Source: Halichoerus grypus
Taxonomy: Eukaryota; Chordata; Mammalia; Carnivora; Phocidae
Assembly (NCBI RefSeq): GCF_964656455.1
Contig: NC_135725.1
Span: 51,591,688 to 51,655,687, forward strand
Length of the DNA stretch: 64,000 nucleotides
Reading direction: 5' to 3'
Positions 1-11,505 of this stretch are shown here, piece by piece. The notes beneath the pieces are model-generated. The model was given only the letters and a program-made list of their open reading frames with translations, ran no database searches and had not been told where the DNA came from. Position 1 is the first letter of the stretch; each line of letters starts with the position of its first letter. A program made the position numbers and the translations under genes.

Positions 1-110
1 ACCCATGAATGCACACACCCATGGATATACATACATATGTCCATGAGTACACACCCCCCAGGTATACACACACACACATCGGTAAACACACACATTTATC
101 TTGCTCCCTT
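1..110. repeat. Degenerate CA-rich low-complexity tract
   Basis: Irregular runs of ACAC, CATA and ACATACAT; an imperfect CA microsatellite that continues off the left edge. No longer unit is visible. Confidence 0.7.
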
Positions 111-149
111 TCTAGCCCTCTAAGCCTTAGCATACTATCTGGCCCATCA

Positions 150-470
150 TAATAACAGCTGACATTATCTAACAGACCCTGCACAAAGCATGTTATAAAC
201 AGGACCCCACTTAACCCTTCCAACCACACTATGAGTACAACTATTATTATCTCTGTTTTACAGAAGAGGATGCTTTCCCAGGTTTCTCTCTCTTACTTAT
301 TTCTCATGTTTACCTAGCACGCTATACAAAGAAGCTGTTATTGACCACATTGTTTGGACAAGGAAGCTGAGGAGCAAGGAAACTGAATGACTGAATAAAT
401 AAGGCCACCCATCTGGTAAGTGTTGCAGGATGGATTCAAAACCAGGACTCTGACTCTGCCACCCATGCTT
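150..470 (-). repeat. MIR SINE (old)
   Basis: Reads as the reverse complement of a MIR core: the 'ATTATTATCTCTGTTTTACAGA' type signature near 242-265, then 'GGAAGCTGAGG' and 'GGATTCAAAACCAGG'. About 80 bp of unrelated sequence lies between the two halves. Ancient, diverged, no coding role. Confidence 0.55.
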
Positions 471-479
471 TCTCTTCTA

Positions 480-1150
480 TAAGCTGCCTGCTTCCCAAAA
501 GTAGCCTGTCCTACAATATGAAAACCATACAAGGTAATGATCAAAAATACATTTTAATGAAAAAAAGCAGATGTACACACGTAGCTGGGATGAGTTAGTT
601 GCTAGATTTGAGTATCAATTTTACTGTGACTTTCTGCAAGCCATGTAGAGCAAAAATCATCAAACCTGGCTTGGTCTTATGGGCAAGCCAGCTTCCAACA
701 ACTACCTGGGAAGCCACCTTTCTACACTGGACAGATTCAGTTCGTCAACTTTCTACACTGGGCAGATTCAGTCTTTAGATACCTAAGAATAAATGTGCAA
801 TGCCCTGTCCTGATATATGAGGAAGGATATATTTACTTTAAGCACATGTGTCTGCGTAAAGTTGCCAGAACTAATCTACACACAGAATATAGGGATGAGT
901 TACAAAAACTCACCTTCATCACAGGATGCCTCCCTCCTGCAGGGCATGCAAAGGGTGCAAGAGTGGAGACAGAAAGTGGTCACAACAGAAGGACATTAAG
1001 GGAAAAGAATGAACATTTGCTAATTCACTAACAGTCACCATTTTACAGTGGACAATGCCAAAGACCAAGTAATAACTAGAGGGGTATAACTGGAGCCTAG
1101 TTCTGTTGCCCCCACTTCTTAAGAGTGAAAAGACGGGCATCTTGTCCCAA
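480..1150. other. Unique sequence with a 31-bp tandem duplication
   Basis: No gene or known repeat seen. At 718-748 and 749-777 the unit beginning CTTTCTACACTGG is present twice in tandem with few changes (period 31 bp). Small open frames here show no recognisable protein. Confidence 0.6.
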
Positions 1151-1159
1151 TTCCACCCC

Positions 1160-1328
1160 TTGTTAGTTGAGTGACCTGGGTCAAGTCACAAAAGCTGTCT
1201 TGACACCTGAGTCATCCATCATCCATCATCTGGCAAAAGGACTCACCGGGTTGGTGGGAGAGTAAAATGAAATAATGGGTAGAAAACCTCTTTGAAAAAG
1301 GATAGAGCACTTCATAAATTTTGGCCTT
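1160..1328 (+). repeat. MIR SINE (old), 3' part
   Basis: Runs from 'GACCTGGGTCAAGTCAC' to a tail resembling 'GATAGAGCACTTCATAAAT', in MIR sense order. It abuts the next SINE. Confidence 0.5.
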
Positions 1329-1330
1329 GC

Positions 1331-1507
1331 GGGGCACCTGGGTGGCTCAGTTGGTTAAGCATCTGCCTTTGGCTCAGGTCATCATCTCAGGGTCCTGGGA
1401 TCGAGCCCCACATCGGGCTCTCTGTTTAGCAGGGAGTCTGCTTCTCTCTCTCACTCTCCCTCTGTTCTCTCTCACTCAAACAAATAAATAAAATCTTTAA
1501 AAAAATT
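1331..1507 (+). repeat. CAN-SINE (tRNA-derived carnivore SINE)
   Basis: Begins GGGGCACCTGGGTGGCTCAG, with tRNA-like A/B-box segments, a CT-rich stretch, AAATAAATAAAATC and poly(A). Flanks give a degenerate TSD (AATTTTGGCCTTGC before, AATTTCTAGACTTGC after), so this is an older copy. Confidence 0.93.
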
Positions 1508-1519
1508 TCTAGACTTGCT

Positions 1520-1825
1520 ATTCCTTATTCATCTTTCACAGCTTAGCTCAAAATCATTACCTTAGGGAAGCCCTCCCCCGCAAACCTTCTTGACGAGACT
1601 GGATTCCCATAGTATACCTTCCCCTTTGTATGCCTTATTAGAGTCACAATTTGACATTTGTGTGCTGATTGGATGGTCTGCCTGCCCCTGCAGTCCTTGG
1701 CTCCATGAAGGTAAAATAAAAGCCACCTAGTTTTGTTCAACGTTATTAGAACTCCAGGCCTTAGCACCACGCCCAGCACTCGGTAGGCATGAAATAAATG
1801 TGTGGATTAAATGCATCAATATATC
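1520..1825 (+). repeat. LINE L2 3' end
   Basis: Has the order of an L2 tail: 'TTAGCTCAAAA', 'GGGAAGCCCTCCCC', 'GGCTCCATGAAGG', then 'CACGCCCAGCACTCGGTAGGC' and ATGAAATAAATGTGTGGATT. Diverged and non-coding. Confidence 0.6.
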
Positions 1826-1829
1826 AGTA

Positions 1830-3080
1830 TTAAAATGAAAGTATACATTTATATAATCATAAAGTATACAATTACAATTTTGAAAACTGAGAATTACACA
1901 AAGAAAAATTAGCACCCTATTTATTACCTAGAATCTACACTTTGAGTCATCCTAACCATCTAGAACTTAAAGGTAAAAAAAGAAAAAAAATTTTACCGTA
2001 TGGAAAATGACTGTCATAAAGTCTACACATTTAACTCCTGAGAAGAGGTGGATCCACCCTCAAGCCATCATTCTGACAACTGGGTGTCAAACAAGGCAAG
2101 AGGTGACAGCAGCTGGGACACCTGACAGCCAACAGTGGCAGGAGGAGGCAGAGTGTAAGAGTGCAGGCTGGCTCTCCAGCACAGCAGTCTGAGTACTTCA
2201 TGTGAAGGCCACCGGCCCCCACTCCCCCAACAGCCCCCCAGAGACACCACATCACCAGAGTGCCACGGCTGATGCTCAAGGAAGGGCACTGAGTCTTCAA
2301 AAAGGGAAAGCACATCCGAGATACTCAGTGGATAAACAAAGGAACATGGTCAGAGATCCCAGCAATGTCTGTCTACCGTGGTGCAAATGAAAACTATTTC
2401 AGCTATAAATAAACTTCCCTAAAATGGAAAATACCTGTGTCGCTGCCATGACTGCTTTGCATAACGTAGCTATTGGTGAGTACACGCTTTTCACCAGGCA
2501 GAGGTTAGGACCCACTATTTCTGTTTACACCTCCTCTCTCAAAAGCCTTCACACCTCCTACTAAAGTCTTATAAGTGATTCCCCAAAACACACCTCAGGG
2601 CATCACAATATTTTCTTACACGAATGGCCTAAGTAAGATATAATTCAGTCCTCATCTCTCCTTACCAGTTGGGGAAACCTAATGCCAACTTACAAGGCAG
2701 CAAGGGGGGTGGGGGGAGCGGCAAAGACAGAGGACAGAGGAGAGGGGCACAGCGATAAACATGAAACTATGATCACTTGCAGATTTAAATAGAGACAAAG
2801 CGCTAATTGGTACAAGGCAAGAAGGTCTGTAAAAGCCAAGGGGGAAGAGAATTGCTCTCGTGGTTAGAATTCACGCATCCACTCACGTATTCAGTTTACC
2901 AGTTGTCTAACCTTAGGCAACTCACCTAACTACTCTGCAGTCAGTTTCGGTGTCTGTTAATATGGGCAAATGGCAGTGTCCGCCTGTTAGGATCTCGAGG
3001 AAGATTCAACAGTTTGTCTATGCAAAGAACAATGGCTGGCGATCGGAAGAGCTATTTAAGTGCAAGCTACTGTCATGAGT
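1830..3080. other. No recognised feature
   Basis: Unique-looking DNA. It holds a purine-rich run near 2699-2755 with several G runs. Open frames at 2007-2315 on both strands overlap one another and show no family signature. No exon with convincing splice signals was seen. Confidence 0.5.
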
Positions 3081-3520
3081 ATCACCATTGTTGTTACTGA
3101 GCACCTGCTCTGTGCCTTGTGCTAAGCAATGCTCTGTAGGTGGAGCAGGGAAGAAGACAGACAACAAACAAACAAAAACAATTACAGCTGTAGATAAGGG
3201 AGAAAAGAAAATAAACAGGTTGCTATCGTACAGGAAATGGTGGTGAGGGGGTTGCCTTAGCTAGAATCCTGGGGAAAATTCCTTTGAGGAATTAATATTT
3301 AAGATGAGAAGTCAATTATTCTAACACAAGGAGGAAACTTATTTCCAGCCTAAGAAACAGTAAGTGCAAAGACTTTGGGAGCAGAGAGGAAGGAACGGGG
3401 CACGTTCTAAGAACTGTCAGAAGGCCTTATGTGACTGGAGCCGAGGAAGCCAAAGGGAGAATGAAGTCCAACAAGGCTGGAAAGAGAGCTAAGGAGAAGG
3501 AATGCCGATCTGAAGCTAAA
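3080..3520 (-). repeat. LINE L2, 3' region
   Basis: 'GAGCACCTGCTCTGTGCCTTGTGCTAAGC' matches the reverse complement of an L2 tail. Further on, 'AGTGCAAAGACTTTGGGAGCAG' and 'AACAAGGCTGGAAAGAG' fit the L2 body. A young SINE follows directly. Confidence 0.5.
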
Positions 3521-3532
3521 GACTCCATCCCA

Positions 3533-3740
3533 GGGGCGCCTGGGTGGCTCAGTTGGTTAAGCGACTGCCTTCGGCTCAGGTCATGATCCTGGAGTCCCTG
3601 GATCGAGTCCCGCATCGGGCTCCCTGCTCGGCAGGGAGCCTGCTTCTCCCTCTGACCCTCCCCCCTCTCATGTGCTCTCTCTCTCTCTCTCATTCTGTCT
3701 CAAATAAATAAAATCTTTGAAAAAAAAAAAAAAAAAAAAA
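3533..3740 (+). repeat. CAN-SINE, young, with perfect TSD
   Basis: Complete element from GGGGCGCCTGGGTGGCTCAG through CTCTCTCT, AAATAAATAAAATC and about 20 A. Target-site duplication GACTCCATCCCA is identical at 3521-3532 and 3741-3752. The near-consensus body and perfect duplication indicate recent insertion. Confidence 0.96.
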
Positions 3741-4019
3741 GACTCCATCCCAATACTGATGCACCCCAGTGAAGTCACGTGCCCCTAGGACCTGAGAGGA
3801 TGAGCGGGGCTCCCTCCCAACCTCCCTCCTCTTCCCCTCTCTCTCCATTTTGCATAATGTGACAGCAATACCCATAATACAGGACCACACCCAGGAGTCA
3901 TTATTATACTATTAACCTTCTATAGTTTCTTAAATAAATAATACACTCCTACAGGTAAACATATTTATGACCATTTTGTGAATATCCTATTTAATTCTAA
4001 TGAGAAGGGGTTAGGGGAA

Positions 4020-4235
4020 GAACCAACATTTATCCAGCCCCTTCTATGCATCAAGCACTGTTACTAGATATGTTAAACCATCCCATTCTCACAGCAGCTA
4101 TATAAGGAAGCTATCTCCATTTTTCAAGAAAAGATATTGACCTTCATATCAGAGATGTTAAGTCACTTGCCCAAGATGGCCCAGCTAATGGCAGAACTTG
4201 GATTTGAACCGAAATCTCTCTGGCTCCACCATTCA
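4020..4235 (-). repeat. MIR SINE (old)
   Basis: Reverse-complement MIR order: 'TTCTATGCATCAAGCACTG', 'CTCACAGCAGCTATATAAGG', 'CACTTGCCCAAGATGGCCCA' and 'AACTTGGATTTGAACC'. Confidence 0.65.
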
Positions 4236-4239
4236 TTCC

Positions 4240-5380
4240 AGTAACAGCTATTCATTCAATCTCAAGCCCTTCTCATGAAAGGTTTCATTTACTCAGTTCA
4301 TATCCATTTCCCTTTGACATCTGACATTTTACCTTTTTGGGACCAGGAGCATCGCCGCTGAGAGCTAAGACGTTGGCAGACCCAGCTGGGCAAGGCTGAT
4401 GCTGAGTTGGTTTGTTGTAAATAATGTAAAGATTTGTTGTAAAGATGCCACTAAAAGATCCATAGGAGCTACTCCACTTGGGACTTCTTTAAGAATAAGC
4501 ATTTTACTATGAAAAGAGAAGTTTAGAGCTCTTGAAACACCTTGCAAATAGAAAACTAATTTGCCTTATCAGTTTTGTCCACTGTACTCGATCCTTGGGA
4601 TAATTTGTGAGCCACTATATCAGCCTCACTTATATTGTAGTCTTCTATCATATGGATGCAAGATGTATTTCCTGCTGTCAAAACTAATCAAAGCATCTCA
4701 AGAAACCAAAGCAACCTTATTTACTTCCTCAGAGATCACAGCAAATGTCTTCCTGGGTTTTTTCTATATATAAGTTAATTTTTCCTTTGGCTGCACATCA
4801 AGGCACTTAAATTAAGAACAATATATCTTCATTTCAAATGTTGGTTGATATCCCTTAAATGTTTGCTTAAAAAAAAAAAACGAATTCAAGTCTAAAGCTG
4901 GCAAAAATGGGCACTGTATTATTAACAATTTAAATCAAAGTTTAATGCTTTTGTCATCACAAAGACACGGATCCCACATTATCATAACCTTCGGCAAATG
5001 AATAGTAAACTAAATGTAGGCTTCCGAGACGGCTAATCCTGAAAGGTATGTTACAGATGAGAGTAGTTAAATATAGCGATTATTGATATATGCTCTCATT
5101 CCAATAGAGGGGAGGGATAGAGGTTGTTTAATTTTAATGTCCCCAGAGGTTGACTTTGCTCGTAACATTTATGAAATATTGAAAGACAAGAAATGGTACA
5201 GATGGGAATTCCGCAGTTGGTTTTTTCCAGTTGCCCTTGAAAGCAGCTGCCATAAATCTTAGATGAAGCCAAACAAGGCTGATGATTTTGATCTTCAATT
5301 CATTCCTTTCTATCCTTCAAAAGGTAAATGATCCTGATGGAATTAGAGCTGAGCAGAATGGCTTTCTCCTGCGATGTGCC
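4240..5380. other. No recognised feature
   Basis: AT-rich unique sequence. An internal A run at 4869-4880 has no retroposon body upstream that I recognise. Open frames at 4365-4547 and 4561-4773 are unsupported. Confidence 0.5.
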
Positions 5381-5384
5381 TAGC

Positions 5385-5475
5385 CAGCGATGCGCTCCGC
5401 CATCATTAGCAGAGTAGAGCCAGGTGCCCCGTGCGGCTGTGCATGCGCACTCGAGCTTGAGCGGCGCGTGGAGGG
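5385..5475. promoter_or_regulatory. CpG-dense patch with NRF1-like site
   Basis: About 11 CpG dinucleotides in about 100 bp inside AT-rich DNA. TGTGCATGCGCA at 5438-5449 differs at one position from the NRF1 palindrome TGCGCATGCGCA as I remember it. A pyrimidine/C-run tract follows at 5510-5570. Possible small promoter or enhancer; no transcript can be inferred. Confidence 0.3.
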
Positions 5476-5479
5476 AAAA

Positions 5480-6375
5480 AGACACTTAAACATTGAGCTC
5501 AGAAACCTTCCATTTCCCTTCCCCTCCGCACCCCCCCCCCGCCCCTTCCTTTCACTTCTTCCTTCTTTGTCGGCTCAGCAGAAAGCCAGTGTGAGCTGAA
5601 CGTGTGAGCCTCAAACACAAAGCTCTGCCACCAATTCCTGGGTTGGTATTTGAAAAAGTCTCAACAAAAGATTTTTTTTTTTTTCAGTCCGACTCTGAAA
5701 AGAGTACTACAAAAAAGTTGTAGGAGAAGCAGGATTTCAGGCAGTCCGAGTGTTCCCTGACAGAAAACACTGGGGCCTTTCCGCGAAAACATGGAAATCG
5801 GATGAATCCTCCTCCATCCCTATGGGGAAACACAATGTCATTTTCATAAGTCCCCCTCAGTCATACAGAAGACATCGGATCCTGTCATTAGGGATGGCAA
5901 TAAATGTATTTGTGTGGGTTTGCAACTCTGCTCCAGACCGCAAGGCAAACCCAGTTAAAACAACCACAGAGGGAATCATCTATCTTCATAAATTCAGTTG
6001 CAAAGAGAAATTCATCATGTTTACTGTCTTTAAGAAAGGAGCGAGTCTTGTAATAAAATGTTCTCTGGTCCAGATTCCTTGTATTTATAGGCTTCTTTTC
6101 TTTCTGCCTTTCACAGAGCACGGCACATTCTAAACCACGGGCTGTACCTTCATTAACATAACGTAATAAGTAAGTTATGTGTCTTGAAATGAAGAACGTG
6201 CTTGGAGACGGTGAGGATGGGGTGTCCCTCCCTCGGTAAGTGACATCCTCGAAAAGCTTCGTGTATAAGAAACAGCAGAGCTGAGCATTTTGAACCAAAA
6301 TGCAAAAAAGACAAAGGGCCTTTGTGAAGATATGCCCCACCCTTTCCTCCTCCCCCACTCCAATACATAGAATTG
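5480..6375. other. Unique sequence, possibly conserved; no gene seen
   Basis: Holds a C run (5530-5540), a T run (5671-5684) and overlapping open frames on both strands (longest 169 codons on the minus strand at 5888-6397). None of them resembles a known family or has flanking splice signals, so they are treated as chance frames. Confidence 0.45.
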
Positions 6376-6381
6376 TTGGGG

Positions 6382-6428
6382 GGATTTGTTCACTCACTCA
6401 ACAAACATTTATTGAGCACTACTCTGCC
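6382..6428 (-). repeat. Short L2/MIR3-like tail
   Basis: 'CACTCAACAAACATTTATTG' followed by AGCACTACTCTG is the familiar reverse-complement L2 tail; only about 45 bp survive. Confidence 0.4.
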
Positions 6429-6429
6429 C

Positions 6430-6980
6430 CAACCATTGGAAAAATAAGAATATCAAAAGAATGAAATGAGTCAGGAGCAGTTTTTTGTTTGTTTTACTTT
6501 GAAACATTTTGCTAATGCAGGCACGCACACTCGTACACTCTCGCACACTCTCGCGACATGAAACTGATCGCTTTTCTAGAAGAAGTGACCCAGAAGGGTC
6601 ATTTTAGGCCCACTGTGGTCTTTCTCTCCCTCCCTCCCTGGGCCACAGAAAAGTGACAGCAAATGTTGTAAGCTAATGTAGGAGCCAGAGCAGTTCCAGG
6701 CCTGGAAGAATTTCTCTGAGCCATAGTGGTCTTCGAGCACTTTACGGCCCATTTGTCAGAAGCATTGAGAGATGTCCCTCAGCTTTGTCCTTTAAATTGT
6801 GTAATTCCATCAATTCCTGCCAGCACCCTAGAACATTTATATTACCTTTCCTTTATGGCCTAACTTTAAATGATTTTTGAGGAGGAGGAGTATTTTTGAA
6901 CTCAGCTTCTTTCATGTTATTTTTTTTGGCGTCACAGGTTTCAAATGAAGATAAAACTAAATTCAGAAAGTTAGTGGGCC
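6430..6980. other. No gene; short CAC/TCGC repeat
   Basis: At 6521-6556 there are three imperfect copies of a (A/G)CACACTCTCG unit. The rest looks unique and AT-rich. Confidence 0.45.
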
Positions 6981-6984
6981 AGAG

Positions 6985-7215
6985 AAAGGACTCTAGAGTC
7001 CAACTGCCTGTGTTTGAATTCTATCTCTATCTTTTATTAGCTCTGAGGCTTTAGAAAAGTTACTTAACCCATAATAGCTCACTTTCTTTACCTATAAGTA
7101 GCAGTGCCAATCCCTACCTCAGAAAGTTATTATGAGGATTAAATGAGATAAAACTTCTAAAACACTTGGATGAACACCTAGCATACAGTAAGTACACAAG
7201 AAACCAAAACTGTCA
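6985..7215 (+). repeat. MIR SINE (old)
   Basis: MIR sense order: 'TCCAACTGCCTGTGTTTGAA', 'AAAAGTTACTTAACCC', 'GTTATTATGAGGATTAAATG', 'CACCTAGCATACAGTAAGTA'. Confidence 0.7.
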
Positions 7216-7679
7216 TTGCAGGCTCGTAAATTTAAATTTAGTTCCCAACAGGTAAAGAGGAAAAAAAAAAAAAACCTTGGATGAGTTGAAAACACTTAGA
7301 AAAATGCATGCATTTAGAAAAACGCATGAATACAAATTTTAAGAACAAATTTGTCAAATAACTCTCATTTCATTGTATGACAGAACTAGTAAATCAGAGG
7401 GTCCAGAGAGCCCTGTGAATATCATGTTTCTAGTGGTTTGGTGTGGTCTCTGACAATCAGGGTAACCATAATACTCTTCCACCAAAGCAGAATACTGTTG
7501 AGGGTGAAAGGAGGTACTCCTTAATTAGGGGTAAACAACAGGTGTAAACCAGAACATAACCACATAAACTGGGACACTCCTACACACACCAGTCCAGATG
7601 GTCATCCTGTCTATAACAAGGCGATGAGCTTGGGTGTCTAGGTTGACTCCTGTCTAGTTAAACAACCACAGCCCAAAGG

Positions 7680-8240
7680 AGATGATCTGTACAATCCCCT
7701 GGGGCTCTGTCCTCCTACTTATCTCTTTAGCATTTTTATCAATGACCTGGGTAAAGATATAGACAGCATATTAATCAAGTTTACAGATAGCATAGACTGG
7801 GACAGAATAGCCAATATGAGAGATGTCAGAATGCAGGTTTAAAATGATCTTTAAACTGGAACATTAAAGCAAAGCCAAGTCAATAGAATTTTAAAGGAAT
7901 AAATGCAGAGTCCTACTCTTAGATTCAAAACAATCAATTGCACAAACAGGATGCAGAAAAGGCTTTGCAACCCGTTGTATGAATAATATTTTAAAAATGC
8001 CGAGGGGTTTGGGGCGACCACAAGCTTGATAGGAACATTTTAAAGGCTGTTGAGTGAGACAGTACATTTGCCCTGTTTTGTACCAGGGAGCTGTAATAGA
8101 ACCAATAGACTAAAAAATAAAAAATCAGCGAAGCAAATCAAGACCCTGGGAAGGTGGCTTTTGAGATTCTTGCAGTGAGGTGACAAGCCCAGATGATCCT
8201 CAGGGCCTCTTCCAACACTAAGTTCTGACAATTTTCTCTA
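7680..8240 (+). repeat. Ancient LINE L3 (CR1 clade) 3' fragment
   Basis: Contains a decayed CR1-type reverse-transcriptase segment. A G-S-V-L block lies at about 7700 and a frame-shifted F-I-N-D-L block at about 7735-7750. An I-K-F-T-D-S stretch at 7775-7792 stands where the I-K-F-A-D-D active-site motif belongs. It ends with 'GGGCCTCTTCCAACACTAAGTTCTGA', the typical CR1/L3 3' end. Frames are broken; this is a fossil from early mammal or amniote evolution. Confidence 0.65.
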
Positions 8241-8249
8241 TCTTCTTTC

Positions 8250-8595
8250 ACACTCCACCCCTTCTACCAGGCCTGCCAAACAGACCTACTAACATTGGCT
8301 AAACTTTAGGAGTTCACAAAGACCAAGTTCTAGCATCTTTTCTTCCCACCATAAGGATGCACTCTCCTTCCAGGTGGATCATCACTCCTTCCTGTTTGTT
8401 CCCAAAGCACTCTGTACTTGTCTCCATCACTTAGCCCTCATCACAGACTAGTAAAGATGTGTTCCCATTCTGCTTTCTATCACCAAACCGGGAGCTCCCC
8501 AAAAGGCAGAGCCTGGCTCCTGTGGGTACTTATTTGTTTGAAGAATCAATGGTTGGATAAAGAAACAAATAAATGAATAGATGAACATCAATCTA
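8250..8595 (+). repeat. LINE L2 3' end
   Basis: L2 tail order: 'TTTGTTCCCAAAGCACTCTG', 'GGAGCTCCCCAAAAGGCAGA', 'GGTACTTATTTGTTTGAAG', then AAATAAATGAATAGATGAA. Confidence 0.6.
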
Positions 8596-8599
8596 TACT

Positions 8600-10085
8600 C
8601 CCCTGTCTTTCTAGAGGATATTTCTACCATCACTGTTAGAAAAAGCCTTTTTCAGAAAAGGAAAACTGTAGAGTGGACTTAGGCAGGCTTCTGCTTAAAA
8701 TGTCCCCTGAACCTGGTATAATTCAATCTAAGTGTTCTCCTCTAGGGAATCAAAAGTTCCATTCTCTCACAAATTACGAACTAATGCAATTATTTCCCCT
8801 CTATATAGAATCTCTTTTACCAAGTGAAACAAACGCACGGGGATAAGAAAGCTAATGTTTCTGTTGTATTGCTTTTTAGAATTTAAAGCAAAGATGACCA
8901 AACACACTCTTCCCTTGGAATATCGGGAAAGGGTCACACATACACTTCCCCAGGGAGTTAGTTATTGTAGTTGTAAAAACCAAACCCTCTGCAACCTACA
9001 GAAACACTGATTTAAGGCCCAATTCTCTGAGCACACACTATAAATCCTTCCAGCCAAATGTCCACTGATCTGGAACTAGAATCCACAAGACAATCATCTT
9101 CAAAGAATCTTATAGTGCAACTAATGTAATGTAATAAATTTAAAAGACCAGCTTGCTTTTTCCTGCTTCTGCCACAGTGGAAAAAAACAACTGCAAAATG
9201 ACATGAACCGAGAATATTGCAAAATGGAGCTCGATTGGTAATATATGTATTTTTCAAATTCCACTAATTTGGATATCTGAATTTTTTTTTTTCTTCTCCA
9301 GTTGTTTTTCAAGAGTGTTACACAATTACACAAGCTGCTAAGACACCCATCTCTATGGTCCTGTGATATATACAACAATATTGATATCTGATAATATCAA
9401 CTATTTATCACAGCACAATTTCTTAGGTTTGGCTACCATTAAGCATCTGTTTAACTTTTCATATGCCTCACTGACAAATGATTGATTTGATTCCAGTTGC
9501 TTAATTTTAAATGACCATCGGTACAGTCCTTTTTCTACCTAATCTATCTATCCTTTCTTTCTTTCTTTCTTTCTTTTCCTCTTATTCCTTTTTTTCCTTT
9601 TTTTAAAAATTCTGGCCAAGAAGAGAAGTGCTTTAATCCTCCACTTAATCTTTAAATAAAATGTTCAGTGATCTCAGGCAAACAATAAGTCATAAAGTAG
9701 ACACAGTGATTCAGGCAGTAATCTATGGGCACATAGATCATCCTGCACTGGTACATTAATCATTACACTTAAAGACAGGGCAAAAGGGATGACGTTTTTC
9801 CAATTGCGTCTGTTGCAACACAGCGACATTCAAGCATTTTTAATCTGGGCCATTTCTGGAAACAGAAATGACTGTATGTTAATCTAGAAACATTTTCAAA
9901 CCACACCTTGTACAAGATGAAAGCAGTATCAGAAAGGTAGAACTGTTCCTGCATTTTAAAAAAAAGTTTTTTTTAAAAAAAACTAGGCAAGAAAATGATA
10001 AGAATCATGTCCCTTTCCAAAAAGATTCAATCCTAAAAATAAAAACACTCCATGACAAAACCCAAGGTCAGCCATCTGCAAACAA
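8600..10085. other. No gene; (CTTT)n microsatellite
   Basis: AT-rich unique DNA with a short (CTTT)n run at about 9553-9576 and poly-T/A patches near 9280 and 9957-9983. Short minus-strand open frames at 9012-9378 are unsupported. Confidence 0.5.
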
Positions 10086-10089
10086 TATG

Positions 10090-10260
10090 ATCTTTACCAA
10101 GTTACTTAATTTCTCTAGCCCTCAATCTACTTATCTGCTAAATGTGAATAACCGCGTCAACCCCGGAGTATGCTAGCAAGGGTTACTGGTTGTGCATGCA
10201 AAGTCCCTAGTAATTTGCACGGCACATATTAGGTACTCGAAATATAGTCTCAATTATTGT
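10090..10260 (+). repeat. MIR SINE (old)
   Basis: 'ACCAAGTTACTTAATTTCTC' then 'TTATCTGCTAAATGTGAATA' and 'GCACGGCACATATTAGGTAC' follow the MIR sense order. Confidence 0.55.
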
Positions 10261-10264
10261 TGCT

Positions 10265-11235
10265 TCGAAAGTTTTTATCTTAGACATCCCTTGTGCTTTT
10301 GATAAGCTTACAGAGGTTTCTGATTCAGCAATGGACAAACATATACCAGAAGAGCAGTAGAACACCAGAAGCCCTTTTCCGCCTGGAAGGATGACTAGGT
10401 AAGAGCCCCTACTGCATTCACTAAAGCACCCTGGTCTTATCACAATGGAATCTAAGACTGAATGCCAGCACCTGGCACCTGCTCCAATCTGACTGATAGC
10501 TGTAAGTCTTCTAGTAAACAAAAAGTCACTCCTCCCCACAGAAAGTTCAGGAACAGCTGACCCACTCTATGCCAAACAGGTTGTTCTTTCCAAACATCAA
10601 GATGTTGTGAATCACGTAGCTCCACCATAGCAATAAATGACCAATCTCTTTCCATTATATGGGGGAGATCCCATAAGTATGTAGACACAGTATATTGTAA
10701 ATATCCTATGAAAGATAATGAGATTCCTTTAATACTTCTTTTTATGTTACAAAATACTTGGTCATTGCTTCTAACGTCACCTTAGATCATAATATCATAT
10801 GTTTTAAAGTTAGTGAATTCATTAACTACGGGGCTTTAACCACCATTCTGAATCGAATCGCAGCTTCTGGAACAATCCCCAACTCTTTGGTAAAATCAGA
10901 AGACTTCTGTGGCTCCTAATTTTTTGGAATCATATTGTATCTCCTAGGTCTGACCTAGAATAAGTTTGAGTCATCCAAAACTGAAAAATGGCCAGTCACT
11001 GACTTACTGAGGCACAAGCCATATCATTTTTAAGTTTCAAAGCATAGAAGGGGTGGGAAGCACAGCCATATCCAGGCTTTGGAGGGCTATAAGCATTTAG
11101 TGGTTGACTAAGAGAAGGCTTTGCAGATACTGAAAATAGTTACCATGGAGAGAAGAGAGAAGTGAGAATTGCTGGATTGGGCTAAAGAGAGCAAATAAAA
11201 GCTTGTAGTGTTGGGATAAAAGTATGGGTGATTCT
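10265..11235. other. No recognised feature
   Basis: Unique-looking sequence. A 110-codon minus-strand frame at 10207-10539 overlaps the MIR and shows no known domain. Confidence 0.45.
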
Positions 11236-11334
11236 AGAAAGAGGATCCTACGGTGAAGTGAAATGAAGTGAAATAATGTATGCAGCATGGTTAGCACATG
11301 CTTGACTCAGAGTGAGTACTCAGTAAACAACAGT

Positions 11335-11361
11335 GATGATGATGATGATGATGATGATGAT
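11335..11361 (+). repeat. (GAT)n microsatellite
   Basis: Nine uninterrupted GAT units following a sequence that resembles a MIR/L2 tail ('GAGTACTCAGTAAACAACAGT'). Long pure runs of this kind are usually length-variable. Confidence 0.9.
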
Positions 11362-11374
11362 CACAATACTATGC

Positions 11375-11505
11375 CTAACAGACTCTAAGGCTCCAAAGAC
11401 TTCCAAGTATAAGGACTATATTTTACATATTTCTGTGTTCCTAGTATCTAGCTCAGCAGCTGGGAGATAGAAGATATTTAATTATTATCTGTTGAGCTGA
11501 ACTGA
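11375..11505 (+). repeat. LINE L2 3' tail
   Basis: 'CTGTGTTCCTAGTATCTAGC', then 'CAGCAGCTGGGAGATAGAAG' and 'TATCTGTTGAGCTGAACTGA' match the L2 terminal region. Confidence 0.5.

Noticed and set aside
1331..1400. tRNA gene call from A/B-box-like sequence in this and the other 17 CAN-SINE copies
   Set aside because: The tRNA-like heads belong to SINEs with CT tract, AATAAA and poly(A) tails; they lack a complete cloverleaf.
5888..6397. 169-codon minus-strand open frame, one of the longest outside L1
   Set aside because: It overlaps an opposite-strand frame, has no recognisable domain, no signal of codon bias and no flanking splice sites; lengths like this arise by chance in 64 kb.
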